A stretch of 64,000 nucleotides of DNA from a virus. The stretch's first letter is position 1. Every line of letters starts with the position of its first letter. The notes beneath the pieces were generated by a model that searched no databases, had not been told where the DNA came from, and saw nothing but the letters and a program-made list of their open reading frames with translations. This document shows, piece by piece, positions 9,200 through 18,948 of this stretch. The DNA lies in the IMG/VR virus record IMGVR_UViG_3300042691_014897, positions 33,239 to 97,238 of that record; one strand, 5' to 3'. Position numbers and translations under genes: made by a program.

Positions 9200-12100
9200 T
9201 TATCCGAAAATTAGTGCTGAAACGATACCGATCTCTTCAGCTTGGAAAATTGTAATACCTGCATTAACACCTGCCACTGAGGCCCAAATAGATCCATTAT
9301 ATACTTCTACCAATTGCAATGATGTATTAAATCTTATCATGCCAGTTACGGGAGATAACGGTCTGTCATTTGCTGTATCGCCTGCTGGTATTACTACACC
9401 GTTAGTTCCTGCAATTTTTACATATCCGGTACCTGATTGTGTGAATTCTGTTACAGCGCCTGAGGTTGTATTTGTAATTACATTATCTTTAATGCTAAAG
9501 TTTTCAAATACCACTGCACCAGTACCGCTGGTATTTAAGTTTATATTAGTATTACTGTTGATCGTAGTAATCGTATTGCTGTTAATATCTAAACTTGCAG
9601 TTTGTAATCGTTGTGTAAATAATTTTACTGCATCAACAGTAACAGTTAAATTGCCGTTGGCGTAAAAATATAATGTATCGTCATTAGCACCGGGTGTAGA
9701 TTCAGGTAAAATATAGGTATTTCCGTCTACATCCTTAACACCGCCCAATGATAGCCAGTAACTGCCAGTCCAGCCTTCATACTGATTTATATCAGTATTA
9801 TATCGAATCATACCAACTGCGGCTGGATCAGGTCGATCAGCAGTTGTTCCTACAGGTATTTGTACGCTTTGATCACTATTGATTATTACATTACCTGTTC
9901 CTTGCGGTGTTAGGGTAATACTTTGATCGGTGCCTGTGACAGAAATTGTAGTATCAGCTATTTCTAAACCTTCTACAATAATATTACCAGTGCCGTTAGC
10001 AGTTAATATTAAATCTGTATTAGTTGCTGTTGTACTGATAGTATTTCCGGAGATAGTAATTTGTGGTAATTGTAGGAATCCTGTTGCAGTTAAATTACCA
10101 GTAACATCTAGTGTTCCGCTGGTAGTAATATCACCGGTTTGATTAATAGTTCCGGTGATATCTACATCGCCTACAATTTGTGTTCCTTTTAGAGATGTTG
10201 TTCCTGTAGTTACTGTTAGATCACCATCAACTGTTAGATCTTGTCCTAAACTTACATCGCTAGTTGGAATCGATACAATACCAGTACCGTTGGCAGAAAT
10301 TGTTAGATTGTCATTGCCTATTGTTGTTTCGATAGTATTATTATCAATTACTACGCCGTCTATTTCTGCTCGGCTAACATAGATGTTATCCCAACGATCG
10401 CTAGGTGCTCCTAAATCATATGTTTGAGTAGTTGCTGGAATCAGGTTACTGTTGATACCGCCAACAAAATTAATAGTATCAGTATTTTGATCCCCAACGA
10501 TAATATTTCCACCAATAGTTACATCGCCAGTAACATCAAGATTACCTGTAACATTAGTATTATTTTGAAGATTAATTTCCCCGCTGGCTGCTACAATATT
10601 AACATCACCGGTTACACTTGATACTGTATTTCCGCTGATTAAAATATTTCCTGTACTAATTTCAGTTGAAGTAATAGTTGTACTATAAACTCCGTCTGTA
10701 AATGTAACACCTGCTGGAACTGTAACATTTAATGTTTGACTGTTGAACAGTACTTCACCAGTTCGTTGATTTACAAAAAACGCATCACCAACACTAAAGT
10801 TACCTTCGTTATCTACGCTAGTATGATAGAATCTAGCACCATTTAGTTCGACTACTTCGTTTGCCGCGATACGATCAGTTGGATCGTTAGTTGATAATTT
10901 GCCTGACCCTACGTAGGCAAAGTTTTGACTGATTAGGTAGCCTATGACTCCCGGACCATCACCATAGGCACCATATGTTCCGTAAACACAAGCAGATCCA
11001 ATTGAACGAATTTCAACACCAAAATCTGAATAATCAGCGAAGTTGATTAGGGTCGATGTACCGCCTGAAGTTGTTCTTAAATCTTGATAAGTGACACCGT
11101 CGTCGATAAATGTTGTTGAATTATTTGCACCGTTAAAGTGCAGTAACAGTACGGTAGATAAGTCGCCAGTGAGCGGCTGCGTTGGTACTGTAACAGAAGT
11201 GCTATATTTTGCTACTCCTTTGACAATTCTAACTTCGTCAAAGTATCCGGTACATGGTGAACCGCCGGTCCAACCTGCACCTAATCTAAAAGGTCTTGCT
11301 GGATAGTTAGTAGAATCTGACCATGTTGTAGGAGTAACTGTGCCGTTAACTGCAATTTTTGTAACTCCGCCTATTCTGAATAATACTATATGATTAAATG
11401 TTCCAGCGGTACAGGCTACACTAGATGTTAATCTATATGCGTTGCTGACAAATAATCGTATGTTACCAGCAGTATTCATTTCAAGATATATTGCTGTGTC
11501 ATTTGTAGCTGTTCGAGTGTCTAGTAATATCTGCTGTGTTCCTAATGTAGTAGGTCTCCAGAAGAATTCTATTGTAAAATCACCGGTTCCGTAGGCAAAA
11601 TCTGCTTGACTAACAATATTAATAAAATCGCCTGTACCGTCTAATACTAAACTTGCAGTGCCAAATTTTTTCTGTGCTGTTGATAGTTTAGCGTTGCCCT
11701 GTGCATAAACTGTTTTACCTTCACGATCGGTAATGGTTTCAAAGCCTAGCTGACGACCATCGATGCTAACAGTTTCCCCGTCTATATCATCAATAGTTCC
11801 GCTCGCTAGGACTGTTGTTCCATCTGTATCATAATATGTTAGAGTGTCACCTACATTCCAACTACCTGTTTGAGTAGCTATTCTTAAACGTGTTTTTCCG
11901 TCACCGCCAAGTCCTTCTGGACTTGAATATCCATAAATTCCTTTTTCAGCAAAGTAAGTAAAACTGTTTAACCACTCAATTCTAGCACCATTGGTTGCTA
12001 CAATACACTCTTGATTGGGAGTAAAGAATGTTACTGAATGAAATAACATCGATGCTTCTCTACTTGTTGGGTCAGAGTCTGCACCGTTAATGTATGCGCC

Positions 12101-13261
12101 TTTACCTGCATCGTCGCTGTCAAAACCGTATGGATCGCTTACAGATGTAGTCGATCCTTTAGATATTACTGTACAATTTCTAATGTAAGGGCTTCTGCTA
12201 GTTACTGTAAATCCTGGTGCAAATTTAAAAGCGTAACCTGTATTGTCAACAGAATTAAATCTAAAATTAGCAACTGTTAAATCTTCAACGGTTGTTTCGC
12301 CGTTAAGCCAAAACGCATCTTTTGTAACGGTACCTGCGGTAGGTTGTATTGTTACTGCACGTATACCAGACCCCCGAATAGAGACGCCGGCAGGTACTGT
12401 TAACGGAAATATTTCTGTATAAGTTCCTGGATAGATGTAAACAGTATCTCCAGCGTTGGTTAAGCTAAGTGCATATTTTAATGTTGCTACTGGATCGTGC
12501 TCGTGTTCGCCGGCATTAGTGTCGCTACCATTAGTAGCCACATAATATATATTACCTTGAGGCTGTGCTAGATCTATGCCGTTAACTATTACGTTATTTG
12601 TAGTAACAGTTTGTGCATTTACATCGTTGATCCATGCTGTTTTCCAGGCTTTTCCAAATTCGCCCGGTGTGTATTCTACCGAAGGATCGCTACCTAAATC
12701 GTATGTGTTTGTTTGATCTGGGATAATATTACTATTAATATCGGCATTAAATGTAATATTATCAGTATCAGCATCACCAATTTGAATGTCGCCGTCTGCT
12801 GTAATATTACCGGTTACGTGAACATCACCATTAACTTGTAAATTACTATTAATATTGACTTTGCCTGTACCAACTGTATTAAAATCTAAATCTTCGTCAG
12901 TTGCAGTAACTTCGATAGTGTTTCCGCTAATCTGTAAATCGTCTAAGACTAACTTAGCTTGATAGACAACAGGATTTGCGCCTGCTGGCTCTAAAACTAT
13001 TGTTCCGTTTGTACTTGATATGGTATTGCCAACTATGCTAAATTCAGCTATGTCGGCTTGGTTGATGACTTCTAAATCTGTAGTTCTTGTGGTGCCGTTA
13101 ACACCGAGGTCGTAATCGGATAGAGCGTTTGGAATCGTTTTGATGCCAACTTTGCCATTAACAACATCTAGATAAAGCAGGTCAGTCTCAAAAGCCAGAT
13201 CAACTCCGTCACGAAGCAGATTTGCCTTTAAGAGCGGACCAGAAATACGACCAATAGCCAT
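9200..13261 (-). CDS. large fibre/adhesin with beta-helix and LamG-like domain, 1353 aa
   Basis: 1353 aa; start supported by GAGGAGA upstream. Residues 4-34 (RISGPLLKANL, then GVDLAFETDLLYLDVV) form an N-terminal signature shared with the 1561-aa neighbour and seen in marine T4-like fibre proteins. Residues about 234-308 are a beta-helix-type segment (IYYVATNGSDTNAG, then IYPGTYTE). Residues about 533-701 resemble a laminin-G/concanavalin-like lectin domain (ASLVLDGTGDFI, FTIEFFWRP, GYFDEVRIVKG). The C-terminal half has repeated short beta modules, a TYDLG motif, and two IPxGxxxxxRPxxPxxGMIRxNT modules. The C-terminus ends in a hydrophobic SALIFG. The order of domains matches the 1561-aa protein, so this is a tandem duplicate that has diverged. 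Probably a receptor-binding or carbohydrate-binding virion fibre; no catalytic residues recognised. Confidence 0.75.
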   Translation of the reverse strand: MAIGRISGPLLKANLLRDGVDLAFETDLLYLDVVNGKVGIKTIPNALSDYDLGVNGTTRTTDLEVINQADIAEFSIVGNTISSTNGTIVLEPAGANPVVYQAKLVLDDLQISGNTIEVTATDEDLDFNTVGTGKVNINSNLQVNGDVHVTGNITADGDIQIGDADTDNITFNADINSNIIPDQTNTYDLGSDPSVEYTPGEFGKAWKTAWINDVNAQTVTTNNVIVNGIDLAQPQGNIYYVATNGSDTNAGEHEHDPVATLKYALSLTNAGDTVYIYPGTYTEIFPLTVPAGVSIRGSGIRAVTIQPTAGTVTKDAFWLNGETTVEDLTVANFRFNSVDNTGYAFKFAPGFTVTSRSPYIRNCTVISKGSTTSVSDPYGFDSDDAGKGAYINGADSDPTSREASMLFHSVTFFTPNQECIVATNGARIEWLNSFTYFAEKGIYGYSSPEGLGGDGKTRLRIATQTGSWNVGDTLTYYDTDGTTVLASGTIDDIDGETVSIDGRQLGFETITDREGKTVYAQGNAKLSTAQKKFGTASLVLDGTGDFINIVSQADFAYGTGDFTIEFFWRPTTLGTQQILLDTRTATNDTAIYLEMNTAGNIRLFVSNAYRLTSSVACTAGTFNHIVLFRIGGVTKIAVNGTVTPTTWSDSTNYPARPFRLGAGWTGGSPCTGYFDEVRIVKGVAKYSTSVTVPTQPLTGDLSTVLLLHFNGANNSTTFIDDGVTYQDLRTTSGGTSTLINFADYSDFGVEIRSIGSACVYGTYGAYGDGPGVIGYLISQNFAYVGSGKLSTNDPTDRIAANEVVELNGARFYHTSVDNEGNFSVGDAFFVNQRTGEVLFNSQTLNVTVPAGVTFTDGVYSTTITSTEISTGNILISGNTVSSVTGDVNIVAASGEINLQNNTNVTGNLDVTGDVTIGGNIIVGDQNTDTINFVGGINSNLIPATTQTYDLGAPSDRWDNIYVSRAEIDGVVIDNNTIETTIGNDNLTISANGTGIVSIPTSDVSLGQDLTVDGDLTVTTGTTSLKGTQIVGDVDITGTINQTGDITTSGTLDVTGNLTATGFLQLPQITISGNTISTTATNTDLILTANGTGNIIVEGLEIADTTISVTGTDQSITLTPQGTGNVIINSDQSVQIPVGTTADRPDPAAVGMIRYNTDINQYEGWTGSYWLSLGGVKDVDGNTYILPESTPGANDDTLYFYANGNLTVTVDAVKLFTQRLQTASLDINSNTITTINSNTNINLNTSGTGAVVFENFSIKDNVITNTTSGAVTEFTQSGTGYVKIAGTNGVVIPAGDTANDRPLSPVTGMIRFNTSLQLVEVYNGSIWASVAGVNAGITIFQAEEIGIVSALIFG

Positions 13262-13277
13262 CAGCTCTCCTCATACC

Positions 13278-13354
13278 CCGTGTTTCACGGTTAACCACCT
13301 TACGTTGCGGGTTTACCACAGTTTGATATCGCAAGAGCTTGGTCGGCTCTTTGC
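13278..13354 (-). other. structured 5' leader of the 1353-aa fibre gene
   Basis: The 5' leader between the late box at 13362-13369 and the ATG at 13261 holds two hairpins. One is at 13331-13354 (GCAAGAGC and GCTCTTTGC arms, one bulged base). The other is at 13278-13290 (CCGTG and CACGG arms, 3-base loop). A similar box-plus-hairpins layout precedes the 241-aa gene at 20724. A role in message stability or translation is inferred. Confidence 0.4.
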
Positions 13355-13361
13355 AGTAATA

Positions 13362-13369
13362 GTATTTAG
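13362..13369 (-). promoter_or_regulatory. late promoter-like box, CTAAATAC
   Basis: CTAAATAC inside GCTAAATACTATTA on the minus strand, 13 bases after the stop of the 1561-aa gene and about 100 bases before the 1353-aa start. The box at 20811-20820 has nearly the same context (GCTAAATAATAAT), which supports both. It deviates from TATAAATA at the second base. Confidence 0.45.
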
Positions 13370-13382
13370 CGGTTTGGGTATT

Positions 13383-16300
13383 TTAGCCGAGGATAATGCT
13401 GTAAAGATTGATAGTGTCTTCTATGTCTTCTAGAGATGCGGCACCTTGCGTGCCTACAGCTGATATCCAGTCAACTCCGTCATAAACTTCCATAGTCCAT
13501 GCGGCTGGATTTTGATTGTTATTTCTGATTTCACCAACTTCTGGAGATACTCTTCTTTCAGTATTAGTTCCATAAGGTATAACTACTGCACCTGACCCCA
13601 TAAATCTAACATATCCGTCTCCGGTAGATTGTATAGTCAAAGGTGTGTTTAACAAGTTTTCAATAGTGCTGTCTTTTATAGCTGTAGAATTAACATTTAA
13701 TTTTCCAGTACCAGAAACAGAAAATATTAAGTTTTCTGTTAAACTAGTATTGTTTATAGTACTTCCAGAAATTCTAATGTTATCAACATCTACTGTAGGT
13801 GTATATAGTTTTGCTGAATCAATTGTAGCACGAACTACACTATTAATTCCAAACCTTAAAGTGTTATCATTAGCACCGATAGTTAGTTCCGGTGTAATAT
13901 AGGTATCTCGTAGTTGGCTATAGAGTCCGCTTAAAGATACATTACCAGTTCTATCAAACCCTTCGTAACCGCTAAAACTATTGTTAAATCGTATTTCTCC
14001 GTTTGACGACAGTACTCTGTTAGTGTTATTTCCTGCAGGTATTTGTAGTGCTGTTACAGAATCTATAACTAGATTTCCGCTTCCGCTAGGACTGATAACA
14101 ATGCTTTTTTGTTGATTTGTAGTAGCTGGTGAAAATACATTAGAAATTGTAGTTCCGGTAAGTTTTAGATAATTATCAAGTCCTACACCACCCGTGCCGT
14201 TGGCTAACAGTTCTAGGTCGTCGTTTGTAGCTGTGACAGAAATTTCATTATTTTCAATTTTAATGTTGGGAACTTCAAAATAACTGCTTAATCCAGAAAC
14301 AATATAATTGTTAGCTATTACATTTCCTATAGTATTAAAGTCGCCTGTTTGATCAATATCGCCTGTTTGTGTTATTGTTCCTAATACATCAACATCTTTA
14401 AATGACGAATCTCCGTTTACTGTTAGTCCTGTTCCGACGGTTAATTTGTTATCAATTTCTACATCAGAATCTACGCTAATAATACCTGTTCCAGATGCAG
14501 TTAGCACTAGATTAGTGTCTGTTGTTAGAATAGAAATGCTGTTCGAATTAATTTCGATAACACCGTCGACATTTAATAGGCTTGCATAAAGAGTATCCCA
14601 ACGAGTCGATGATTCTCCTAGTGTTAATCCTGTCGTATTTGGAATTATGTCTTGGCTAATTTCAGAATTAAACGTAATTGTATCGCTAGAATTATTACCT
14701 AGATATAGTGTACCGTCGATAGTAAAATCACCAGTAATATCTAAGTCGCCTGTAATATTAACATTCGTTTCTAAAGTAGTTGTTCCACTAAAAGCAGACC
14801 AATTCACTGGACCAATTAAACTGTCAATGTTATTATCGTAAATCCTTAAATTTCCAGTCTGTATGTATTGTGCATTTATAGTAGTGGTGCCACCGGCACC
14901 TTCAAGTACTATACTGCCCGACGGTAAAAAATCAATTGCTTCAGCATTGAATACTACATCGCCGGTTTCTTGATTAACATAGAAGATGTCTCCGACTCTA
15001 TAATCGCCTTTATGATCTACACTGTCGTAATATATTTTGCCGTTGTCAATTTCTACAACTTCGTTTGCCTGTACTACTAAACTTCTATCATTTGAACTGT
15101 CAGTCCCAGATCCGATATATCCGAAGTTATGCCCAATTAAGTACCCTAGCGTATCTCGGCCTTCAGCGACAGCACCGTATGTTCCGTAAACGTTTGCAGA
15201 GTTTATACTACGCATTTCTGCGGCAAAGGCTTTATAGTCTAGACCTGTGATTCTATCAGCTACTGCACTTGTGAGCACTATCTTTTGTATTGGAGTGCTA
15301 ACGTTAGTAAACACCGTGCTAGATTCAGTTCCATCAAAGTGCATTAATATTGCTGTTGTACTGTCAACTGTTGCATATTCCGCTGTTGGAGGTGTAAATT
15401 CTCCAGTGAATATTGCATTATTTCTACTTAATCTAAATTCGTCAATATAACCGGTATAGTATTCTGTGTCACCTGTAGTGTGTCCAAAGTTAAAAGGACC
15501 GGTTCCGTCATTGATAACTGCACCTGAAACTAGACTTACAGATGCTTTGCTTATGCCGCCAACATATATATTCAACACATCATTGTAGCGAACAACTGCA
15601 ACGTGTTGCCAGGCGCCTGTTATTAGAGTTTCGTCTTCGCTGATTATAGGATTTCCTAATTCATCAGTAATAATATCGCCGGATTCCGATAATAGATACT
15701 CAATTCCAGTAGTTAGTTCAGTTGCAGATCCGTCGTTAAGATAAACTTTAATGCCACCCGTTGATGTTAATGTTACTTTGTATGCCTGTTCAACTGATGT
15801 CAATCCCCATTGTGAGAAAAGTGTACATTCTGTTGTAGGAAATGCTGTTGGATATAACCACGCTTCTAGACAAAAATCACCGTCGTCGAGAGAAAACTGA
15901 ATATTGTCAGATCCTGTTACATAGCTAGCACCGTCTAAATATAAACTTGCTGTTTCAAACTTATAATTTAATTGTGTTAATCTAGCAGTACCTACCGGAG
16001 TAAATGTACCTGCGGTAATTTCGCTAATTAAATCTAAGTTTCCAACATAACCATCTAAAGTTATAATGTTACCGTCTACTGCCTCTACAATACCTGTCGC
16101 TAAAATAGTACTACCAGACTGATCGTAATATGTAAATGTATCACCTGGTGTTATCGTTCCCGTTATATCTCCAAGGGTAACTATAGTATTTCCTGATCCA
16201 CCGACACCTAATGTTCCAGTTTCTAATCTAATACCAGTTTCAGCAAAGTAAGTAAATGAATTTAACCACTCAATTCTAGCACCGTTAGTAGCAACTAGGC

Positions 16301-18068
16301 CTTGACCACCAGGTACTATAAATGTGGTTGAAAAGAATAATGCAGTTGGTGGTAGCTGAGTTGTAGAATTAGCTACGCCTCCATCGATAAAGGCGCCTCC
16401 ACCGGCAATGATTGGATCACCGACTGGAGATGAAAAAATAGGAATACCAGTACCGCCTACTAGAGATGTAGTAACATAAATTCTCCATTGCGTAGTATTA
16501 ACCGGATCTTCAATTATGTAATCAACAATGTATAATGTTCCTGCTACGTTAATAGTCCACCCGGGTTGTACAGTAGTTTCAAAATTAATAGGTAAATTAT
16601 ATTTGTACCAAGCTACCCATTTTTCTCCAATCGAATTTCCTGTTGTATCCCAGATATCGTTTGTGACTATTTCTATAGCATCTGCATTTGAATAAAAACT
16701 GATAGGTTTAAGCTGACCGGTTGGAGCAAATGTCGTATCTACGGTCATCCTCCACTGTGTTGGAGATAAAGGTTCTGTTTCGATCGATACTACTGTATAA
16801 TACAGTGGTTGAAGTGGATATCTATCAATAACTGCTGTTTGACCTACTAAAGAATCTACAAGAGCTTGGCTATAGAATGATTTATCTAAAGTTACACTAT
16901 TACTAGTTAAAGAAACTCCTGTAGGAGCTGGCCCGGGGATTATTGATATTGGCGAACCTGGAGTTTCTTGTGTTATAACTGTTACGTTATAAATGTAAGG
17001 ACTTTTTGTTGAACTAGAATAACCAGGTGCTAATTCAAAGGCATATCCAGGACTGTAAAAATCTTTAACTGTTAAAAATTCTACAGTTGTTTCTCCGTTT
17101 AGTAAAAAACAGCTTTCAGTATTTGTTTCTAGAGTAGGTATTACTGTTACTGCTCGAATACCCGAACCTTTTACAGTTACGCCCTGTGGAATTTCTAAAG
17201 GCCACTCTTCTTGATATGTACCTGGAAATATTAATATCTCATCTCCGGCAGTTGCTTGACTAAGCGCATGTTTAATTGTTAAGAATGTATCATGTAAATG
17301 ATCGCCGGTATTAGTGTCATTGCCATTTACACTAACATACCAAATTTTACCTTGGGTTAACAGTAGGTCAATGCCATTAACTATTAGATTATCTACTACT
17401 AAATTATCTGCTTTAAGATCAGTAACATGTAGTGTTTTCCATTGTTTAGAAACCGATCCTAAGTTATAGGTATCATCGATATTTGGTATAAGGTCGCTAG
17501 AAACATCAGAATTAAAGCTAACATTATCGCTGTCACTGTTACCAAAAATAATATTACCATCATAAGTAATATCGCCGGTGGCATGCATATTCCCGTCGAT
17601 ATCAACTTCACTGGTATTGAAAATAACCTCGCCAGTGCCGTTAGGATTAAGATTAATATCACTGTTACTAGTAATATTTTCGATCAGCTTGTCACTAATT
17701 CTTAAGTTGAGTGTTCCGATTCTTGTTGTTTCAACTGTTGGTGTTGATCCCGGATTCGGAGAAATGATAATCTCGTCTAAGAGATTTTGTATTTTATTGT
17801 CGGAGAGATATAAATCGGCTAGTTCTGCGCCGTTGTCTACGATTAAGTTAGTAGTTTGAAGTTTTCTATGCTCGGAAACAATGTCATTTCCGATATGTAG
17901 TTCTCTTTGGGGAGCATCGGTCGTGATACCAATACCTACCTGTTTTGTACCTTCGTCTTCGGCAACAACTGACAGATAGATTAAATCAGTTTCAAATGCT
18001 AGGTCAACGCCGTGTCTTTCTAAATTTGCTTTTAGTAGCGGCCCGCTGATTCTTCCAAGCTCACTCAT
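13383..18068 (-). CDS. large fibre/adhesin with beta-helix and LamG-like domain, 1561 aa
   Basis: 1561 aa, start supported by AAAGGAG. It has the same plan as the 1353-aa protein. N-terminal GRISGPLLKANL and GVDLAFETDLIYLSVV come first. A beta-helix-type segment follows at about 237-307 (IWYVSVNGNDTNTG, then IFPGTYQE). A LamG-like lectin segment lies at about 700-893 (ASLYLDGASYVTG, FCLEAWLYP, GYIDEFRLSRN). The C-terminal half holds short beta repeats and IPxG modules, ending SIILG. Both share the stretch ARIEWLNSFTYFAE and a VYGTYGA element. An additional segment between the beta-helix and the lectin part (about residues 380-560) makes it longer. Probably a receptor- or glycan-binding fibre. 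The neighbouring genes are small beta proteins that may help it assemble or attach. Confidence 0.75.
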   Translation of the reverse strand: MSELGRISGPLLKANLERHGVDLAFETDLIYLSVVAEDEGTKQVGIGITTDAPQRELHIGNDIVSEHRKLQTTNLIVDNGAELADLYLSDNKIQNLLDEIIISPNPGSTPTVETTRIGTLNLRISDKLIENITSNSDINLNPNGTGEVIFNTSEVDIDGNMHATGDITYDGNIIFGNSDSDNVSFNSDVSSDLIPNIDDTYNLGSVSKQWKTLHVTDLKADNLVVDNLIVNGIDLLLTQGKIWYVSVNGNDTNTGDHLHDTFLTIKHALSQATAGDEILIFPGTYQEEWPLEIPQGVTVKGSGIRAVTVIPTLETNTESCFLLNGETTVEFLTVKDFYSPGYAFELAPGYSSSTKSPYIYNVTVITQETPGSPISIIPGPAPTGVSLTSNSVTLDKSFYSQALVDSLVGQTAVIDRYPLQPLYYTVVSIETEPLSPTQWRMTVDTTFAPTGQLKPISFYSNADAIEIVTNDIWDTTGNSIGEKWVAWYKYNLPINFETTVQPGWTINVAGTLYIVDYIIEDPVNTTQWRIYVTTSLVGGTGIPIFSSPVGDPIIAGGGAFIDGGVANSTTQLPPTALFFSTTFIVPGGQGLVATNGARIEWLNSFTYFAETGIRLETGTLGVGGSGNTIVTLGDITGTITPGDTFTYYDQSGSTILATGIVEAVDGNIITLDGYVGNLDLISEITAGTFTPVGTARLTQLNYKFETASLYLDGASYVTGSDNIQFSLDDGDFCLEAWLYPTAFPTTECTLFSQWGLTSVEQAYKVTLTSTGGIKVYLNDGSATELTTGIEYLLSESGDIITDELGNPIISEDETLITGAWQHVAVVRYNDVLNIYVGGISKASVSLVSGAVINDGTGPFNFGHTTGDTEYYTGYIDEFRLSRNNAIFTGEFTPPTAEYATVDSTTAILMHFDGTESSTVFTNVSTPIQKIVLTSAVADRITGLDYKAFAAEMRSINSANVYGTYGAVAEGRDTLGYLIGHNFGYIGSGTDSSNDRSLVVQANEVVEIDNGKIYYDSVDHKGDYRVGDIFYVNQETGDVVFNAEAIDFLPSGSIVLEGAGGTTTINAQYIQTGNLRIYDNNIDSLIGPVNWSAFSGTTTLETNVNITGDLDITGDFTIDGTLYLGNNSSDTITFNSEISQDIIPNTTGLTLGESSTRWDTLYASLLNVDGVIEINSNSISILTTDTNLVLTASGTGIISVDSDVEIDNKLTVGTGLTVNGDSSFKDVDVLGTITQTGDIDQTGDFNTIGNVIANNYIVSGLSSYFEVPNIKIENNEISVTATNDDLELLANGTGGVGLDNYLKLTGTTISNVFSPATTNQQKSIVISPSGSGNLVIDSVTALQIPAGNNTNRVLSSNGEIRFNNSFSGYEGFDRTGNVSLSGLYSQLRDTYITPELTIGANDNTLRFGINSVVRATIDSAKLYTPTVDVDNIRISGSTINNTSLTENLIFSVSGTGKLNVNSTAIKDSTIENLLNTPLTIQSTGDGYVRFMGSGAVVIPYGTNTERRVSPEVGEIRNNNQNPAAWTMEVYDGVDWISAVGTQGAASLEDIEDTINLYSIILG

Positions 18069-18079
18069 CGAAAGCTCCT

Positions 18080-18631
18080 TTATTGATCAAAGCCGCGTAT
18101 GATAACGATAGGTGTTAATCCAGTCGGGCTTGATGAGGTAAATTTAATATAATATTGACCGGTAGTAAACGGTCCTGGATCGCCGGCAGTAGGTGTAATA
18201 TCCTCGCCTAGTAATATTTCATAGTTAGTATCCCACACTTGGAAGACATTGCCTACAATGACGATAAGATTTAACCCGGTCCATGTTGCACCGTCTTCAA
18301 CTACGGTAGGGGGTTGTACACTTAATGGACCAAATACAGCCTTAACTCCATCGCCGATATAAGTTTCTTTGGTTATTTGTGTAGCTTCTTTAAATCTAAA
18401 ACTCCGCCAGGTAGCATTGCCGCCGGTCCCTTGATAGATTTCTACTTCATTACTGTCTGTATTATATCTTATCATGCCTACGGTGGGGCTAGATGGTCTA
18501 TCTGCGTCGCTGCCTTTGGGTATTAGTAAATTATTCGTAGTACGCATGACAACTGCATTGTCTGTTTCTACAGCAAGGCGATCATCGTATATTGTTCTAC
18601 GATTTAGACTTAGTGTTTTCAAAAATCTCAT
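18080..18631 (-). CDS. small fibre-type virion protein, 183 aa
   Basis: 183 aa. Residues about 29-75 contain LLIPKGSDADRPSSP, GMIRYNTDSNEVEIY and a WRSFRF end, the same module found twice each in the 1353-aa and 1561-aa fibres. Here it stands nearly alone, followed by a domain with VFQVWDTNYEILLG and an end at VIIRGFDQ. No strong ribosome-binding site precedes the ATG; the upstream 101-aa gene ends 2 bases away, so translational coupling is likely. Virion role inferred from shared module and position. Confidence 0.65.
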   Translation of the reverse strand: MRFLKTLSLNRRTIYDDRLAVETDNAVVMRTTNNLLIPKGSDADRPSSPTVGMIRYNTDSNEVEIYQGTGGNATWRSFRFKEATQITKETYIGDGVKAVFGPLSVQPPTVVEDGATWTGLNLIVIVGNVFQVWDTNYEILLGEDITPTAGDPGPFTTGQYYIKFTSSSPTGLTPIVIIRGFDQ

Positions 18632-18633
18632 TA

Positions 18634-18939
18634 TTATACCGCCAATGTACTAACTGTAGCTGATAATCCTGTACCGTCTGCACTTGCTACTAAATTGTCT
18701 CCAGTACCTAACACCATTTTTTCTTGATCAAAACTAACTGTATCTCCGGCTGGAACAGATAGTGCATTAACGATCATAGATGTTGTCCCTACTGATCCTC
18801 CGCTTGGAACTGCATACATTGTTAATTCTCTATCTACTGTTCCAGTATTACATACAATAACCGTTGTTATCGCACGATTTCCTGATCCCGATACTAGTGT
18901 AGTGTCTGAAGTTAAAATTGCTGTATTGTATATTGCCAT
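18634..18939 (-). CDS. small beta-sandwich-like virion accessory protein, 101 aa
   Basis: 101 aa with an AAGGAA site before the ATG. It is rich in Thr, Val and Gly with alternating strand pattern; the second half (VPAGDTVSFDQEKMVLG, then GDNLVASA) matches the plan of the 113-aa protein at 8854-9195. Proteins of this size and pattern often sit next to phage fibre genes. It is placed between a 336-aa structural protein and the 183-aa fibre-module protein with short gaps, so one operon is likely. Function unknown. Confidence 0.6.
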   Translation of the reverse strand: MAIYNTAILTSDTTLVSGSGNRAITTVIVCNTGTVDRELTMYAVPSGGSVGTTSMIVNALSVPAGDTVSFDQEKMVLGTGDNLVASADGTGLSATVSTLAV

Positions 18940-18948
18940 GTTTGTTCC

